This document shows, in pieces, positions 1-13,600 of a DNA stretch of 64,000 bases. Position 1 is the stretch's first letter; each line of letters begins with the position of its first letter. Both the position numbers and the translations under genes were made by a program. The notes under the pieces were generated by a model. The model was not told where the DNA came from. It did no database searches and saw only the letters and a program-made list of their open reading frames with translations. The DNA lies in assembly GCF_036370855.1 (NCBI RefSeq), contig NC_088102.1, positions 66,535,601 through 66,599,600 of the forward strand, in the 5' to 3' direction. The stretch is from Dromaius novaehollandiae. Lineage: Eukaryota; Chordata; Aves; Casuariiformes; Dromaiidae.

Positions 1-3000
1 CTGCCGTCACGCAAACCTTCTCCTCATTTCCCATCTCTGCACCCTCTGGGGCGACTCAGGTGCATCCCAGGGGCATTGGTTTGGTGCTATGCAGGAAAGG
101 GCCCGTCCCTGAAGACAGCTAGTGGGGCTGCAGGCAGTTAAAAAACAGACGAGCCTAATAAGTTTAGCACAGTCAAGCGACTACGCCCAAGGAAGGCCCG
201 AGATGTGGTCACGTCTGGATTCCTAGTGATGCAATTCAGGAATTACCGTGTCGAAACTGTGCTCCACAGCCACAAGCCGTCCGCTTGCCCCTACGGCGGG
301 GGACAGGACGCTTCACAGGACAGCGCAGAAAACCCAAACGGGCAGCTAACAAATACCAAAAAGATTTTTCCCTAAACCCTCCAGACCTGAGACTGCACCT
401 CTTGCCTAGCCTCGGTGCATCAAGGCCTTTCGGGTTTTGTTAAGCAAGCTTGAGGCATTTCTCTCCACTGCGCTTCATAACAGAACTGAAACGACGACGT
501 GTTGCCAAGGGCCCGCATTGATTCCCGGTGCTCCTGTAACTCGGACGCACAACCCAGCAATTATGAACCTCCAATCTCATGCTCAAATTATCCCAGTCGT
601 CCCCGCTCTCCTGCCTGCAATATCTGAAACCGATGCCAGTCAAGACTACTTCCCAGTAGAAAGTAATGATGAACATTCAAAACTTTAGCTTAGAAAAAAA
701 AGTTACCAGCAATACAGCTAGCCACCCCCTCAAGCCAACTTCTCAAAAAACTTAAATGTTCAAAACCAGCTTTAATAGAGGGAAAAAAAAATCCATCCAT
801 GAAACAGCAAGAGAAAGGTTTTTTTCTGCCTGAAATACTGCAGCATGAAAGTCGCAGCTTCGGCGACTGGTCCCAAAGCGGACTAATGCTCTGCCACGGA
901 AAGAGGCAGAAAAGGGGCCGAGCGGGTTCAGAGTCAGGGCAGCGATAAATTATAAAAACCCATGAGCACAAATGCCTGTGTAGCATGTCAAACAAAGGAG
1001 AGCAGTGTCTTGCTGGGGAAGCAGGACATTATTATGTAATGAGAACACGAATGCCAAGAAAGATTCGCTATATTTTAAAAGACTAAGAAAGAGGGAGGTG
1101 TTCTTTCCTTTTTTGTTTTTTCCCATAGACTTCAGAGGCTGGGAAAAGCTCAGCGCTCACTCTAAAACAATCGTATCTGGCAGCACAAACACCACCCAGA
1201 GCAAGGAGGACATCAGATTAGTCATGTTTGACAGCCAAATTACTTTTTTTTGTAAAGCCTCTTTACCTGAGACACCCACACTGAGGGGCTGCAGCCCTGA
1301 CCCAGGCCCCACTAAATCAGGAAGGAAACTGCCTGGGCACTTCGGTTCTGGTTTCAGAAAGCGTTTGAACCAGTCTTTAGCTTAAGCCCTGTTAAAAATC
1401 ACTATGACTTGCAATTGCATTTAAGGGCTGCCCTCAAATTGAGGCTGCTACCCTGGAGCTGAAATGTCAGCATAAACCGGCCCTGGCCCTGTAAGAATTT
1501 GCCTCAACATACAACACTAGCAGGAATTAAAGAAAAAAAATGGCAGAGAAAATACAGATTTTGTTTGCCACCAGAAGCATCTCCACAGCCTTACTTCAGA
1601 AACCAGACTAGTGACAATCCCCCACACGGGGGAGGGAACAGGGATGCTATCCAAGAAAGGGAACTGGCTGCATCAGTGCTTGTTGTTTAACATCCGTAAC
1701 CATGAATTTCAGCTCTGTGCTAACATCCTAGACCCTATTAGAAAGTCACCATCTCAAAAGAGATCATCCTGCTCGCTATCAAAGTAGGCAGCTCTTGCTC
1801 CGTATAAGAGGCCTTGATTGAAATCTGCACTTTGGAAAAGCTAAGCAGTCCCCTGAGCTGGGTAAGAGGATGCAGGAGACTGGGGAAACTGGGGGATGCA
1901 AGCTGTGGGATTGTAAACCAGCTGTTAAGAGACTGCCATTCTGCTGAGGAGAGACTCGGCTGTGATTTACAAGTCTCAAGTGTGTGGGAGGACAAGTTTA
2001 CACTATCAGCTATAACACACAGGATATAAAAGAGTGTTTTCCTTTCCCAGCCTGCGGAGAAGAGAGCAGAGTCCTCTGAAGAAAGGTTCAAGCTGCACAA
2101 GGCTGCACACGAGGAGGAGTGTGCATGGATGGCTTGTATTCCCCACTCGATGAAAGGTGAAATCCTAGTGTTTATTCTCTGAGTACACACAGCACACCAG
2201 AGAAGCTAATGCCTTTCTGCACATGCAAAGCTGAAGGTAAAACCTACTTTTAAAGTCACTCAGCAACTTTAGAAACTATTTAGTAATTAGGAGAGCACCA
2301 TGCCGTTGCAGCCATTTCAACCCGCAAAAACCTGTTGATGCAGAGAACATGGAAAATCTGGTCTCTATGTTAGCAGCACGTGCAGAAACATAACCAACAC
2401 ACACAAATAGCCCAGGCATGGTGAAGGAGACGTGGAAAAGTAACTCAAATGCAGGTTAGCAGACTGGAAAGCGTGGCCTGACCGTACACACTGTACTTTT
2501 CATACTCTGCAACTCCCAGGTCATACGGACACACCACCTCCTTCCTCCTGGCAGAGCCCTGAACAGACCAGGCACATCAGCAACTGCCTTTTTTTCCTGG
2601 CCACCCATGGCAAAAGGAACTGCTACTACAATCCGAATGGGCAAGAAGCTTGGTACGCTTATTTGTACCAATACCTTGTTTCAAACTTCCCCCTGACTTG
2701 GAAAATCATAGTTTACTTGGTTTTAAGTTAACATTTACCTGCTAATGAATCACTGCAATTAAAAAGCTCCTTCTGTTGCAAAACTCCTTTCATGCTACAG
2801 CAATTTTTTTCCCTTTTCACTGACTCATCCTACCATCTCAGCAGGCTTACGAGGCCAACCCTCGCAGGGCTCCCAGAGGGAATTTCCAAGCTGCTGCAAA
2901 GAAGGGGAGAAAAGGACAATGATGTGACACTGAAATTCCTCCAGCCCATTTCACAGAAAACCCCAGAACAACACCCAAAGCCTCAAAACTATTTTGTGCT

Positions 3001-6000
3001 AATTAACAAGAATACCAAAGCCCCTTCTGGCTTTTACGCTACAACTGTAAACCAGCCGTTCCCCTCAGCTTCTACACGCAGACTTAAAATAGAGATTAAG
3101 GGGTAAGCAGAGAAAAAACACCGGCCTGCCGCAGGTTTGCGGAGAGGGAGGCCGGAGGAAGCTGCAGCCTTCCCAGTCAGCAGTGCCAGACGTGGCACAA
3201 GTCTCTCCTATGTCCTCCCCGCATTTAAGATCCCAGCTGCATCTGGCTGTATTGACAGTGATCAGCAGACCTCACCTAAACAGGCAGTGGTTTGTGGGAA
3301 AGGAGTCACCGTAAAAATAGCTTCTTTTTTGGAAAGTAAGACTCAGCTCTTTGGCTTCTAGAACCAGGACTTCCCAGCATAGCTGAAAGCCACCAGAAAT
3401 CCTCATGGTCACAGCAGTTACCGCAACTGGACAGTCAAAGGTGGGTTTGAGGGTCCGACGGAGACAGAGGTGAGCGAGTAGTGCTGGGCACAGCAGGTAG
3501 GAACCGGGCTGCAGAAACAAGCCGAACGAAGAAACACTGAAGCACGAGGAGTTTCTCTGAATGGCTCAGCAGTAAGACTAGCAGGAGAACAGTTATTTCA
3601 ACCACGTTCAGATTTCAAATATTCTCATTTCAGATTTTCCTCTTGGAGCAGCCAACTTGCCCTGAGGAGTTTTGACATCTCTCCCAGTGATAGCAGCATG
3701 ACTTTCGTGTGAGGGCAGAACACCACCTTTCCTCTTGGTCCCACAAAGGCAAAGTATTTCTTTGCAAGCTGGGGATAGACTCCGACACACAGATAAAAGC
3801 TTCCGCTCTTCCCTGCTTCAGCTTTTTCACCACTGGAGCCACTGACACTGCTATCGCAGGTCTAGTTGCTGTTCTCAGTTCAGCTACTATTGCTCTGACC
3901 AGAAGGGCAACCACAGACCAGCAAAGGTTCACCAAAACGAATACACTTCTGCAAAAGCCTTGATTACCACTAGAAGGAACCCCTAGAAGGAAAATGGGAC
4001 AGTAATCTTTTTTTATATATATATACATAAAAAAGATACAAGAGAACAAAACATCCAAGTGACATGCAAACATAGATCACTGGAGGTATGCATTTGATTT
4101 GTGCTCTTCAAAGCAACTATCATAGCTCCCATGTGTTTGGACTTCAGTAAAGCACCTGAAAGCATGTCACATGGAGGATGTCGCATTATCAGTTTGACCG
4201 AAGAATACAAAGACAAGGTGGGTAAACCAGTCAATTTTCAGCTTGAGGAGCAGAGCGCATATGGCACAGCAACCTGTTCTTCCAGAGCAGGTAGGCAACC
4301 CATCCCTCTTGGCCCATTGCCTTCACCTTGTGCAGCACGGGCTGAAAAAGGCCACTTGCAGCAGCAGCATGCATGTACAGCTCCCCTACTACAGCTGCAC
4401 ACTGCTTTCATATTCTGTGGTTCATCAGCTGTAATTCAACCATCATCCATTTCTACATGTCAAGAGCTGGGGTTGAGTAGACACCCATTTCCTTCCTCTC
4501 TTCAGCAATCAATGCTGCTCGCCCATGGATTAATTACTGCCGATTACTATTAACCGATCATGACTGATCTTACGAACATGAGAACTAAGATGCATTACAA
4601 ACGCAAGAGAAAAGTACTGAACCCAGGCACGTGAAGGCCCTGTCCCTGGGATGTTTACCACAGCTTGTTCCAGCAGGTTGGTTACCTTTTTGTGCATCTT
4701 TCACAGAACCTAGTAGACAAACATACTTTGGAAATAGGCAAGTCATTATTTTCTCATTAGAAGCACTTTAATGCAGACAGATGCGAAGCAGCCTGAAAAG
4801 ACAGCACAACAGAGCCCTGAGCTTCATAAAACCCATTTACTGGCCACCTGGATGGTACAAACTTAGAGCAAAAGACAATTACAGTGCTAAACAAGAGATT
4901 CAAGCCTTTCAGAGTAAAGCACAATAGAGTTGAGATTCATGATTTTGCATATCTGGTATAAGTTATTTTAAGAAGTGACAATATCTGAGATGCAGGTAAC
5001 TCATTTAAAATGAGCAGCACCCATCTGAAAGAAGCCATTCAGGACATACAGAAAGACACAGAAGTAGAAAAGAACTGGAAATGAGAAGACTCACATGTTG
5101 TGTGCAGTGCCTAGGTCTAGGAATATCAAATATTTACAAATAACTTTTTCCCCCCTGTTCTGAGTAGTTTCTCCATGAGAAATATTATAAATAGGTCTCT
5201 AAATGAGTCACAAAGGAAGAAAGGGCGTCTCACTTTCATCATGTTCAAATGACATTTCTGTCTACTGTCTCTCAAACATAACCATCAAAATTAGTTTTTC
5301 AATTGAAAAACAGGGTGCTCCATTTTAGATGATTTTCAGTAAGAGGGGTCTGCTTTATAAGGAAAAGCAATTTTTCTGATCAAGATGACTAAAACACTGA
5401 TAGAATCTGCCACGATTTGGCACGATGACACACACACACACGGTCTGGCTTGCGCAGAGAGACAAGCGCAGCTTTTAATGGTACCCACATATGGCACTTT
5501 GTCCAATGGAGAAGAGAACAGGACCTACCAATGCAAGCTCCCAGCTAGCATTTCCAAACTGAGCATGTTGGTTTTCTACCAAAATACACTGGCTTTTCAC
5601 TGGAAAGTCCACATTTTATGCAGGATAAATCCCATTTTTTGTTTTTAACCCCAAACATAAGGGCAGTAGCCCCTCAGTGCTTTCAGAAGCATCAATTCAG
5701 GCATGGATATTGGGTAAGGATACAGGATTACTTTCCGAAAGTCTCCTCCTGACTTGGTAGTTTTATGCATCAAAAGGCTTGAGAGACAGGTGAATTTGAC
5801 TATATTATTTCCTGTAGAACAGCAATTAACTATTTCTGACAATACCACCATCAAGGCTATGTGAGGACATCTGGTTTAATTTTACTCTCCAGTTCTACTT
5901 TGGGAGAGTCAGATAAATGAATGTTCTATAATTAAATTTCAGAAGTCTTTTCCCCACCCCACCACCTTCACTTTTCAGTATTACCGCACTGTCTTTCTGC

Positions 6001-7117
6001 TCTGAAGATGCAAACACATCTGCATTTCTTTCTTACTAGTGAGACAGGTTACCTTTCAAGTCAACTGAAGTTCCATGTGTTCTGTAATTGACAGTCCTAG
6101 TTAAGTTTTTCCTCATTTATGTCCCCGGTTTTCGTTTGCGTTGCAGGAAGATAAACCTGAAAGGATCTCTAATGAGATTTTAATTTTTCTGTTGTCAGAA
6201 ATAGTTTTTTGTTTTAAAACAAAAAATAGACATTTTTCAAAAACCACCCTCATTTCATCTAGTAAAAACTCTTCTCCAACAAACAAAAAACCCAAAGAGA
6301 TTCTACTAAAGTGAACCATGACACATGGGTCCCTTCATGGGCAGGGCAATCTGAAGGCAAAAAAAACAAAAACCCCCCCCTAAGATAATGAATAAAGGTA
6401 GGGGTTGGGAAGGGAGGTGCAGTGAGAGTATTCTGTTGAATGGCTGCATTCCTTTTTATTCAATATACTACTTTTTCTTATGGTCTTTTTACAGCCTACT
6501 CCATGTAGGTGGAGTAAAGAGAATAACCGAGTAGTCTATTTATACCATGCAATTTCGTAAGACCAGCAGACACACTTTCCGGTACTATTTCTCCTTTAGT
6601 AACATAACTTCTTGTAAAAACTCTTATTACAAGCTTCTGCAGAAGAATGAGGAAACTGTGTTCTAGGCCTCCCTTCTGTATCAATCACGAAAATCAAATT
6701 ATTTCCACATCTAAATATTAGTATGAAAGTAACAAATTTTAATGGTTCTGCCTGATACCAGGGAAAATACATACGCAGGCTGTGCAAAGACTCCTCCTCA
6801 GCTCTGATCGACACCAATTCTGCCAGGCAAGTGAGGAAATGTTGGGCACACACAGACAGGTGGTGGTAATAGGGTTTATGTTTCTGCACCAGCAGTGTTT
6901 ACTCAAAAATTTTTGAAGAAGCTGGACAAGTTTGAGGAGGAAAAATCCACAGGGGACCGTTACATACAAAGGTACCAGCATCTCATCCCTAATGCAAACT
7001 GTTGGCACCCAGGAAAACACTGCTTTGCACTTGCCCCAATTTCACACTCTTACCTTGGCCAACAGCTGAAGCATCTCTCTGCGACAGGTACTGGGATATC
7101 TTTGGTGTGATCCAGCG

Positions 7118-7140
7118 TAACCATTTGGACCAAATGGTTA
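7118..7140. repeat. Perfect palindrome, 11-bp arms with 1-bp centre
   Basis: Arms TAACCATTTGG and CCAAATGGTTA flank a single A. It contains two CCATTTGG/CCAAATGG E-box-like halves (CATTTG/CAAATG). It is in AT-rich non-coding DNA. Confidence 0.9.
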
Positions 7141-8703
7141 AATCCAAATTTTTAAAAAAATCCAAAGAATTTTTTTAAGCTACTGTGGCCACCAGTCAGC
7201 TCTGGACATAGCTTTAGAGAAGCAGGACTGCATCCCTCACTTTAACCTAGACATCTCCCTTAGTCCCATGCTTCCAGAAGGATGCTGTTTTAACTTCTGT
7301 GCAGGGCACTCTGCACCGAGCACTATATGGTTGCAAAACGGGGCTTCCATAGGCTGCGTTTTGTGGGTCAAGTCTGAGCAAAAGAATGATCTCCCCTCCT
7401 AACGCTTCTAGTTCTTTAAGAGGTGTAATTGCAGCCATCCTAGCACAGACCCAACCTTTAGGATTTTGATGGGATCGTGCTTTTCCAGCACAGAAAGACA
7501 TCTCACAGTCAGGCCTCCAATGCTCTTTTCCTGACAAACTAGTCTCAGATCTCCACACGATATTTGCCACCCCAAAGAGATGAGCTGAGGGAATCAACCT
7601 GACTCTAATCCACCAACACAATTTTTCACATCGCCCATATTCTCACTGCTGGACTGAAAATTCCAAGTTGTGGCACACGCCTGGGGATGAGGAGCTAAAC
7701 AGACCTAATCCGCTGCATGAAACATATGCAAGTGTGAAACGCTTATTCAAGTTGCTGTTAAACAGCACAGAGTCCATGTCATGTTCACATAGTAGTCCAA
7801 AATGTCAGTACTGTCCTGCTTTTGCAAAGGAAGTCAAGATCTTTTTTTTTTTTCCCTAAGTCTCTTAAAATGTTTTAAGAGTGTGGAAGCAGTGAAAGGG
7901 GAATTAAGACCAAGCAGCGTCAAAACTCCTCTAAAAGGGAAGAGGATTAGGAACATAAAAAGAAAATAACAGATTACAAAAGAATAAGAAAAAAATCTAG
8001 ACTTAAGCTGCAAGATATTAAGTTCAACTTCTGCTTCTCACAGCGGCCTGCAAGCCCAGCTGCCCGAAAGTAAGGTCAGACCTGGCGCTGGCCCCAGCCG
8101 CCTAGGGAAGGGTCCCCGCGCTCCCGGGCAGCAGGGATGTCCCTCGTAGGTCCATCCGCCACGCGCCCCACCTCGGATTTCCTCCGCACCTCTCCAGCTC
8201 TGCCCACACCCCCTTCAGGGGACACCTTCCCCAGCCGGCGAGGGAGCAGGAGCCCTGCGTCCACAGCGCCCCTCTCCACCGCCTTCGCCCAAGCAGGCTC
8301 CTTCGCCGAGGAAAAGCGGACAGGACTGCTACCAAATCTCCAGCACCATCTACTATGCCACCAGCAAGCTCCACAACAGCAATTCAGAAACCACCTTTCT
8401 TGCAAATTTGAGCTTCAAGAAGAGACTTTGGGCAACCCTCTCCCTCCGGTCCATTTGTCTCAGTACGACAGCAACTCACACCACCTTGGCTCATACTAGC
8501 ATTTTTACCTCCATCACCGCTGATGTCTGATAAACACTACCCGGATGTTTATCTCCTGGCCATCACCGCAGGAGAAGACAATCAGAACAGTTACAGCCTA
8601 CCGCAGTCTTTGTGTAAAGGCTCCCAATTGACTTTAGCAAGAACTAGAGCTAGCTGAAAACTTAAATGTTTAAGAAAAAGACTTTAAGAGTCAAGCATCT
8701 AAT

Positions 8704-8719
8704 CCCCCCCCCCCCCCCC
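8704..8719. repeat. Run of 16 C
   Basis: Homopolymer C16 in AT-moderate non-coding sequence; probably length-variable. Confidence 0.9.
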
Positions 8720-10672
8720 ACCTCTTTGAAAGAAGACATACATTTCATTTTGCCTTCAGGAGAAAATACTTGTTCTGTCCGGGGGCCTCTGTGACAAACA
8801 CCTCATGTTCCCCTTTTCCTTTTTGGATGATCCTTTCAGGAAGGCAGCTGGTAAAGGCAGTCTCCGTTCTTGCAAAGGACGGATATGACAGAGCACGTAT
8901 TTGATAGGCCTCTACGAGGATGGCTTAATTACCACCAGATGTTCCTTTTATGGGAGAAATCACTGCTACAAAACCTCCATCGGATGAGAGTTTGCTGGTA
9001 TTTCCTAGCAAGCCATGCTTACCTCTGTCCTGTGAGTGTATCTCCAGAAGGCAGCTGGTATCAATCCACAGAACGCAAGAGCAAAACAGAAAAATCCCTG
9101 AGGATAAAGAGAAAATATTATGAGTTACAGTATGGAGAAAAAATATTTATTTGAAAACACCATAGGAACATATTTGATATGCTAGTTTTAGCAAGTTCAT
9201 TTAAAGTTAGAACAAAACATCACCTTCTCTTAATATCCCTCATAATGCTGGTTACTTAAGAGAAATTAGATGTATAATAACTCTGCAATTCTTCTGCAGG
9301 AACCCTCTAATTACACTGTGGCCTTTTGTAGGGGTTGACCAGAAAAGGTTTCTCCTTCCTGCGGAGCGGTTAACCTATTCTGGCCAAGTTCCTCTTGGAA
9401 AAAAAGCAAAAAGAAAAAGCCAACATTTACAGCATGCTACTATTCAGGAGCAGGACCACATGCAGAGATAACACCACCTCGCTCAAGACATTGTGTCCCC
9501 TGTGTTTAAAACTCAGCTATCAGCTTTAAAGAGGGGAAAAAACCCAGCCAACCAACAACCCCCATCACACAAGTGAATTTAGTCTATACACAAGTTAATG
9601 ATTAGGACAGGGAGCAATCTGCTCTGGAAAATGAGCTAGACTTTACTCCAGCCCGCACCTTGGAGCCATTAACAGGCTAGCTGCAGAGCCAAGTTACCTT
9701 TCTTAAATCAGCACTGTCCCATTTAGACAAAAGGAAGACAGAAATATAACCAAGGCCAGTAACTGACCCTGAACTGTGTAAACAATAATGACAATGACAT
9801 AGAAGGCAGCTTGACTTTTGTATTCTTTGCTAAGCTTGCAAAGCTGGAAGTTAGAAGTGTTGTATCTTTATTTGAACAAGTTTGATCCAAAAAAAACCTG
9901 ATGTAAACATCGGTTGCCTATTGTGACAGCTGGACCAAAAGAATTTACATTAAAAGAGAGAAAAAGACACAGAGAGGAAAAAGTGGATATAAAACATCTG
10001 AAGGCCAAATGGGCTCATCAAATATGAATCTTGATGTCAAATCCAGAGTTTGGTCTTTGAATGGCAACAAATGCTGAACAAGCACCATTTGAAGACTACT
10101 GCCCTTGCAAGTTTTTCCATCTAACCATCCCCCCTTCTGAAAAGATATATCTGGGCAAAATTGTCCATTCAACTGAAGCTTATTTTGTTCTTTAATTTTT
10201 ATATGAGTATTTCAATATCATGACTTCCCTGAAGTATTAAAAAAAAAAAATTAAGCCATTTGTGAAAATGTTTACCAAATACGAGCTTAAGGAAAGTAAT
10301 AAGAGTATTACTGTTATCCATTCTGTTTTACCAATAAAACCTTTCTTTAAAACTTGACTTCAAAAAGGAAAACAACAACACCAACACAACTCCATATGCA
10401 GTAAAAAGGAAAATGTGTCATTTCAAATCCTGGAAACAAGTGCAGACATGCCAGCAAAATAACTTTGGTGGTTCTTGCCCATTTTCTGCCTGATCGGTAT
10501 TTCTACTCAAGCCAGGATGACGCACCATCAGAGAAATTTTGTTCCAGGAATGAAATTGTTGTTTGGCATTTCACAACTCACAGTTGTCTTGTTTACAGGC
10601 TCTGTAGCATATGCCAGGGGAAGACCTGGTATGGTTCTTATGAACAAACTTGAATTATACATGTCTGCTCTC

Positions 10673-10685
10673 TTTTTTTTTTTTT
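10673..10685. repeat. Run of 13 T
   Basis: Homopolymer T13 in AT-rich non-coding sequence; no adjacent element body is recognised. Confidence 0.9.
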
Positions 10686-13600
10686 GGTTAAGATAATCAG
10701 AGTTTTTGATTGATGACAAATGCTGCTTTGAAATTTGAAGTTAATGAAAATTTGATTTTAACATTTCAAAAATAATTTAGTCTTCAGAGAGATGAGAGAG
10801 GCAAGAGGTTACCAAAAGCATGGAAAAAAGTCAACTAGAACTCAGGATGAAAATGAAAACTTTTCCACATGATGTGATATAAGTTCCCTAACTAGCTCAT
10901 CTCTATTTTCTTAACTAAACTTAAAGCAGACACTTCATCCTTCTACATTTGCAGTAAACATATGTAACTGCTAATAATACATCATTATGGACAGCTCTGC
11001 ACGCTTTTAGTGGTCCTCCCCCCCGGCCCCCGGAGGGACAGGGCACCCATGGGAATACTGGCCACAGTGACAAGGCTTTAGGCTCTTTCTGGCACCTGCC
11101 CAGACTTCTGGGCTGCGAGGTCGCTTGCTGTCCTGCACAGAGCCAAAGTACAATAGCAGAAGACCCTGAAGGAGACAAGATGACAGAACTCCGATTGCAT
11201 GCCCACATAAGAGAGGGGCACATAAGCAGCAGCAACGGGCCCAGTGAGAGGAAAGGGCATGCAAGGCAGGATGCCGCGGCTGCAAGATGGAGTGAAGGAC
11301 AGCACCGCGTTTGCTCCTCCACTTGACAGAGGGAGGGTTCGCCTTTGCCTGCCTCCCCACACCAGCTCTAGCACTCACGACATCTCTCTGGGGCCAGAAT
11401 ACCCTGTAGATTAAAGACCTGCTTCGTGCATTCCCTTCCTCCGCTCCACCCCCACATCTCAGCCCTTCACTTTCAGGATCTGCTCTCCCTTTATTTCAGT
11501 CCAGCATCTGTGGGAATACAGAAATGCAGACCCTTGGGAAGCTCGCCCTCCAGCCAGCCAGCGATAAGCAATTACGTGGCTCCTAGAAGGACTTATAAAT
11601 GAATTATAGGCTGCTTTTTCCTTTCCCAGCCAGAAGGCTTTTGGTAGCACAACTTCTTAATTATATTAGAAGACATTTGGAGAAAATAAATAAGTAAATG
11701 CAATACTTAAGCTTGCACGTGAAATGCAAAGGGTAGAGGTTGGTCTATCCCGCACCTCCAACCCTTCCTTCTGGGGCTGTAGAGGGGCTCTTCCCAGCCT
11801 GCCACAGGACACTGCCTGCTCTTTGCAAGGCGCAGCGCAACCAGCCCCAGGCACTGCTGTCACTGGCCAGACATCAATTACTCTTTCATGAATTACCTTG
11901 TTTTCAGCCTTGCTGCAAGGAACAAATTGTCTCCCAGAGACTTGGCAGGGCGCACAGAAACCGCTTCTTGCCCGCTGACGGGCGTACCTCTCAGTTCACC
12001 TTCCCCGTGCCCACCCTCCGGGGCAGCGACGAGCAGCGGTCTCCGTCCGGGTGAGGAATCCGCCCACAACTCCGGCTGGACACAGCCGCGATCCAGCTCC
12101 ACGCTGGCCCTACCTGCGCCTGCTCCCCAGGGAGGGAGACCGGCAGATTGATTTCTTGCTGAGGAGCGGTGCGTGACGAAGGAGAGCGCAGGAGGCAGAT
12201 TCATAGCAAGAGCAAGATGCTGAAGCGCACTGCTGTGCTATCAAGGACCCCTGACACACTTGCCTGCAATTATGCATTTGGGAACAGTAAATCAAAGAGC
12301 TTTTGCTGAGTGCTGGCCCCACTGCCACACCACTCAGCTTCAGTGAAGTGCTGGCTTAGATCAGGCAAGAGCTGATGCTTTTTCATCCCAGTAACTGTTT
12401 GGAACCAGCACTCAGAACAGCTGATCCATCCTGAACACATTTTGCTCTGGACTAGTGATTTTCAGCTTGGAAAATTCAGGTGCAAGAATTTCAGATGGGA
12501 TATTTTGAGTGGCAGGTTGCTTTCTCCTCTGCTGCTTCCCCCCCATCTGCCTGGCCCCAGGAGAGTTTAAGGTACCGCGTGCTAGTATTTGGACAGACTC
12601 TTTTCCTTTGTACAAGCAGTACCAGCAAAACTGCAGCTTTCCTTCCTTCTCCTCCCCTTGAATAGCGACATGGCCTTCAGAGGCCGTGAGAGCTACAGGA
12701 TGTTTATGTTCAGGACCGACTGAATGATACACCATGCATCACTGAAAAGCAGGGATTTAAGGGTTTGCCAGAACTATCAGTGGAGGGCAGTCAATAAAAC
12801 TGCCACTGCTCTCTCCACTGAGGAAGAGCCTTGGAGGAAACAGTCCAGGATTTTAGAACATAGTTTTTAATCCTCAAGATTGCAGTTATTCTCTAGAAAC
12901 CAGCTTGCTTGAAAGCCTCAGTGGATGCACAGTGCAGCTTCTGCCTGATGTGGCAACACTGCTAATTGCAGCCACAACAAGACAAGCTCCTGCGATGCGC
13001 GTGCTTTCACCAGTTTGAAATATTTCCTTTTCTGACCTCTGTGCACCATTAGGGCAGCACCAGTGAAGCCCAGAAAGTCGGAGGCCCCTCTTCCACATAC
13101 ACTGTACACACAGATAGCCAGGCAGGGCGGGCATTTGTAATTTAAATAGACAAAGCATTAGCAGGGAAACCAAAGCACAGGAGGGAGATGGGATCTATCC
13201 AACAGGTCGATGACGAGGGTGACGCTCCTCCAAGCCAGCCTGCTTCCCAGCTAGCACTTCCCTGAAGCAGAGGATTTACAGAGCAGCCTCGTGCTGGATC
13301 AGCCACATCAAGGCAGATGTGCCCAGAGCACAGCTTGGTTTCCCACAGTCCCAGATGTGAGACACCAATACTGCAGCTTCTTCCCTCTTTGAAGAAAGAG
13401 TGAATTAAATGGTCTTAGAATAAGACTGTTACAGAGGAGGAAAGTCCTCTAAAATCAATAGCTAGGGAAGGTGAAAAATCCTCTCTATTAAGGAGCAGAA
13501 AAAAGCCACGAGGGAACGATCACTTCTCCCGTGACTGACAGCCCAGAGGCCAGAAGGGCAGGATGCGATGCCGACAAGCCTCTGAGCTCTGCGAGTTTGA

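Noticed and set aside
9690-9775. Minus-strand hydrophobic frame after CAGTTCAG (GQLLALVIFLSSFC), considered as a TSPAN32 membrane exon
   Set aside because: No donor before the stop and no tetraspanin-specific residues.
11078-11175. Minus-strand acceptor (CTTGTCTCCTTCAG) followed by FCYCTLALC, considered as TSPAN32 exon 4
   Set aside because: The similar frame is out of phase with exon 3 (needs phase 0), and no donor follows before a stop.
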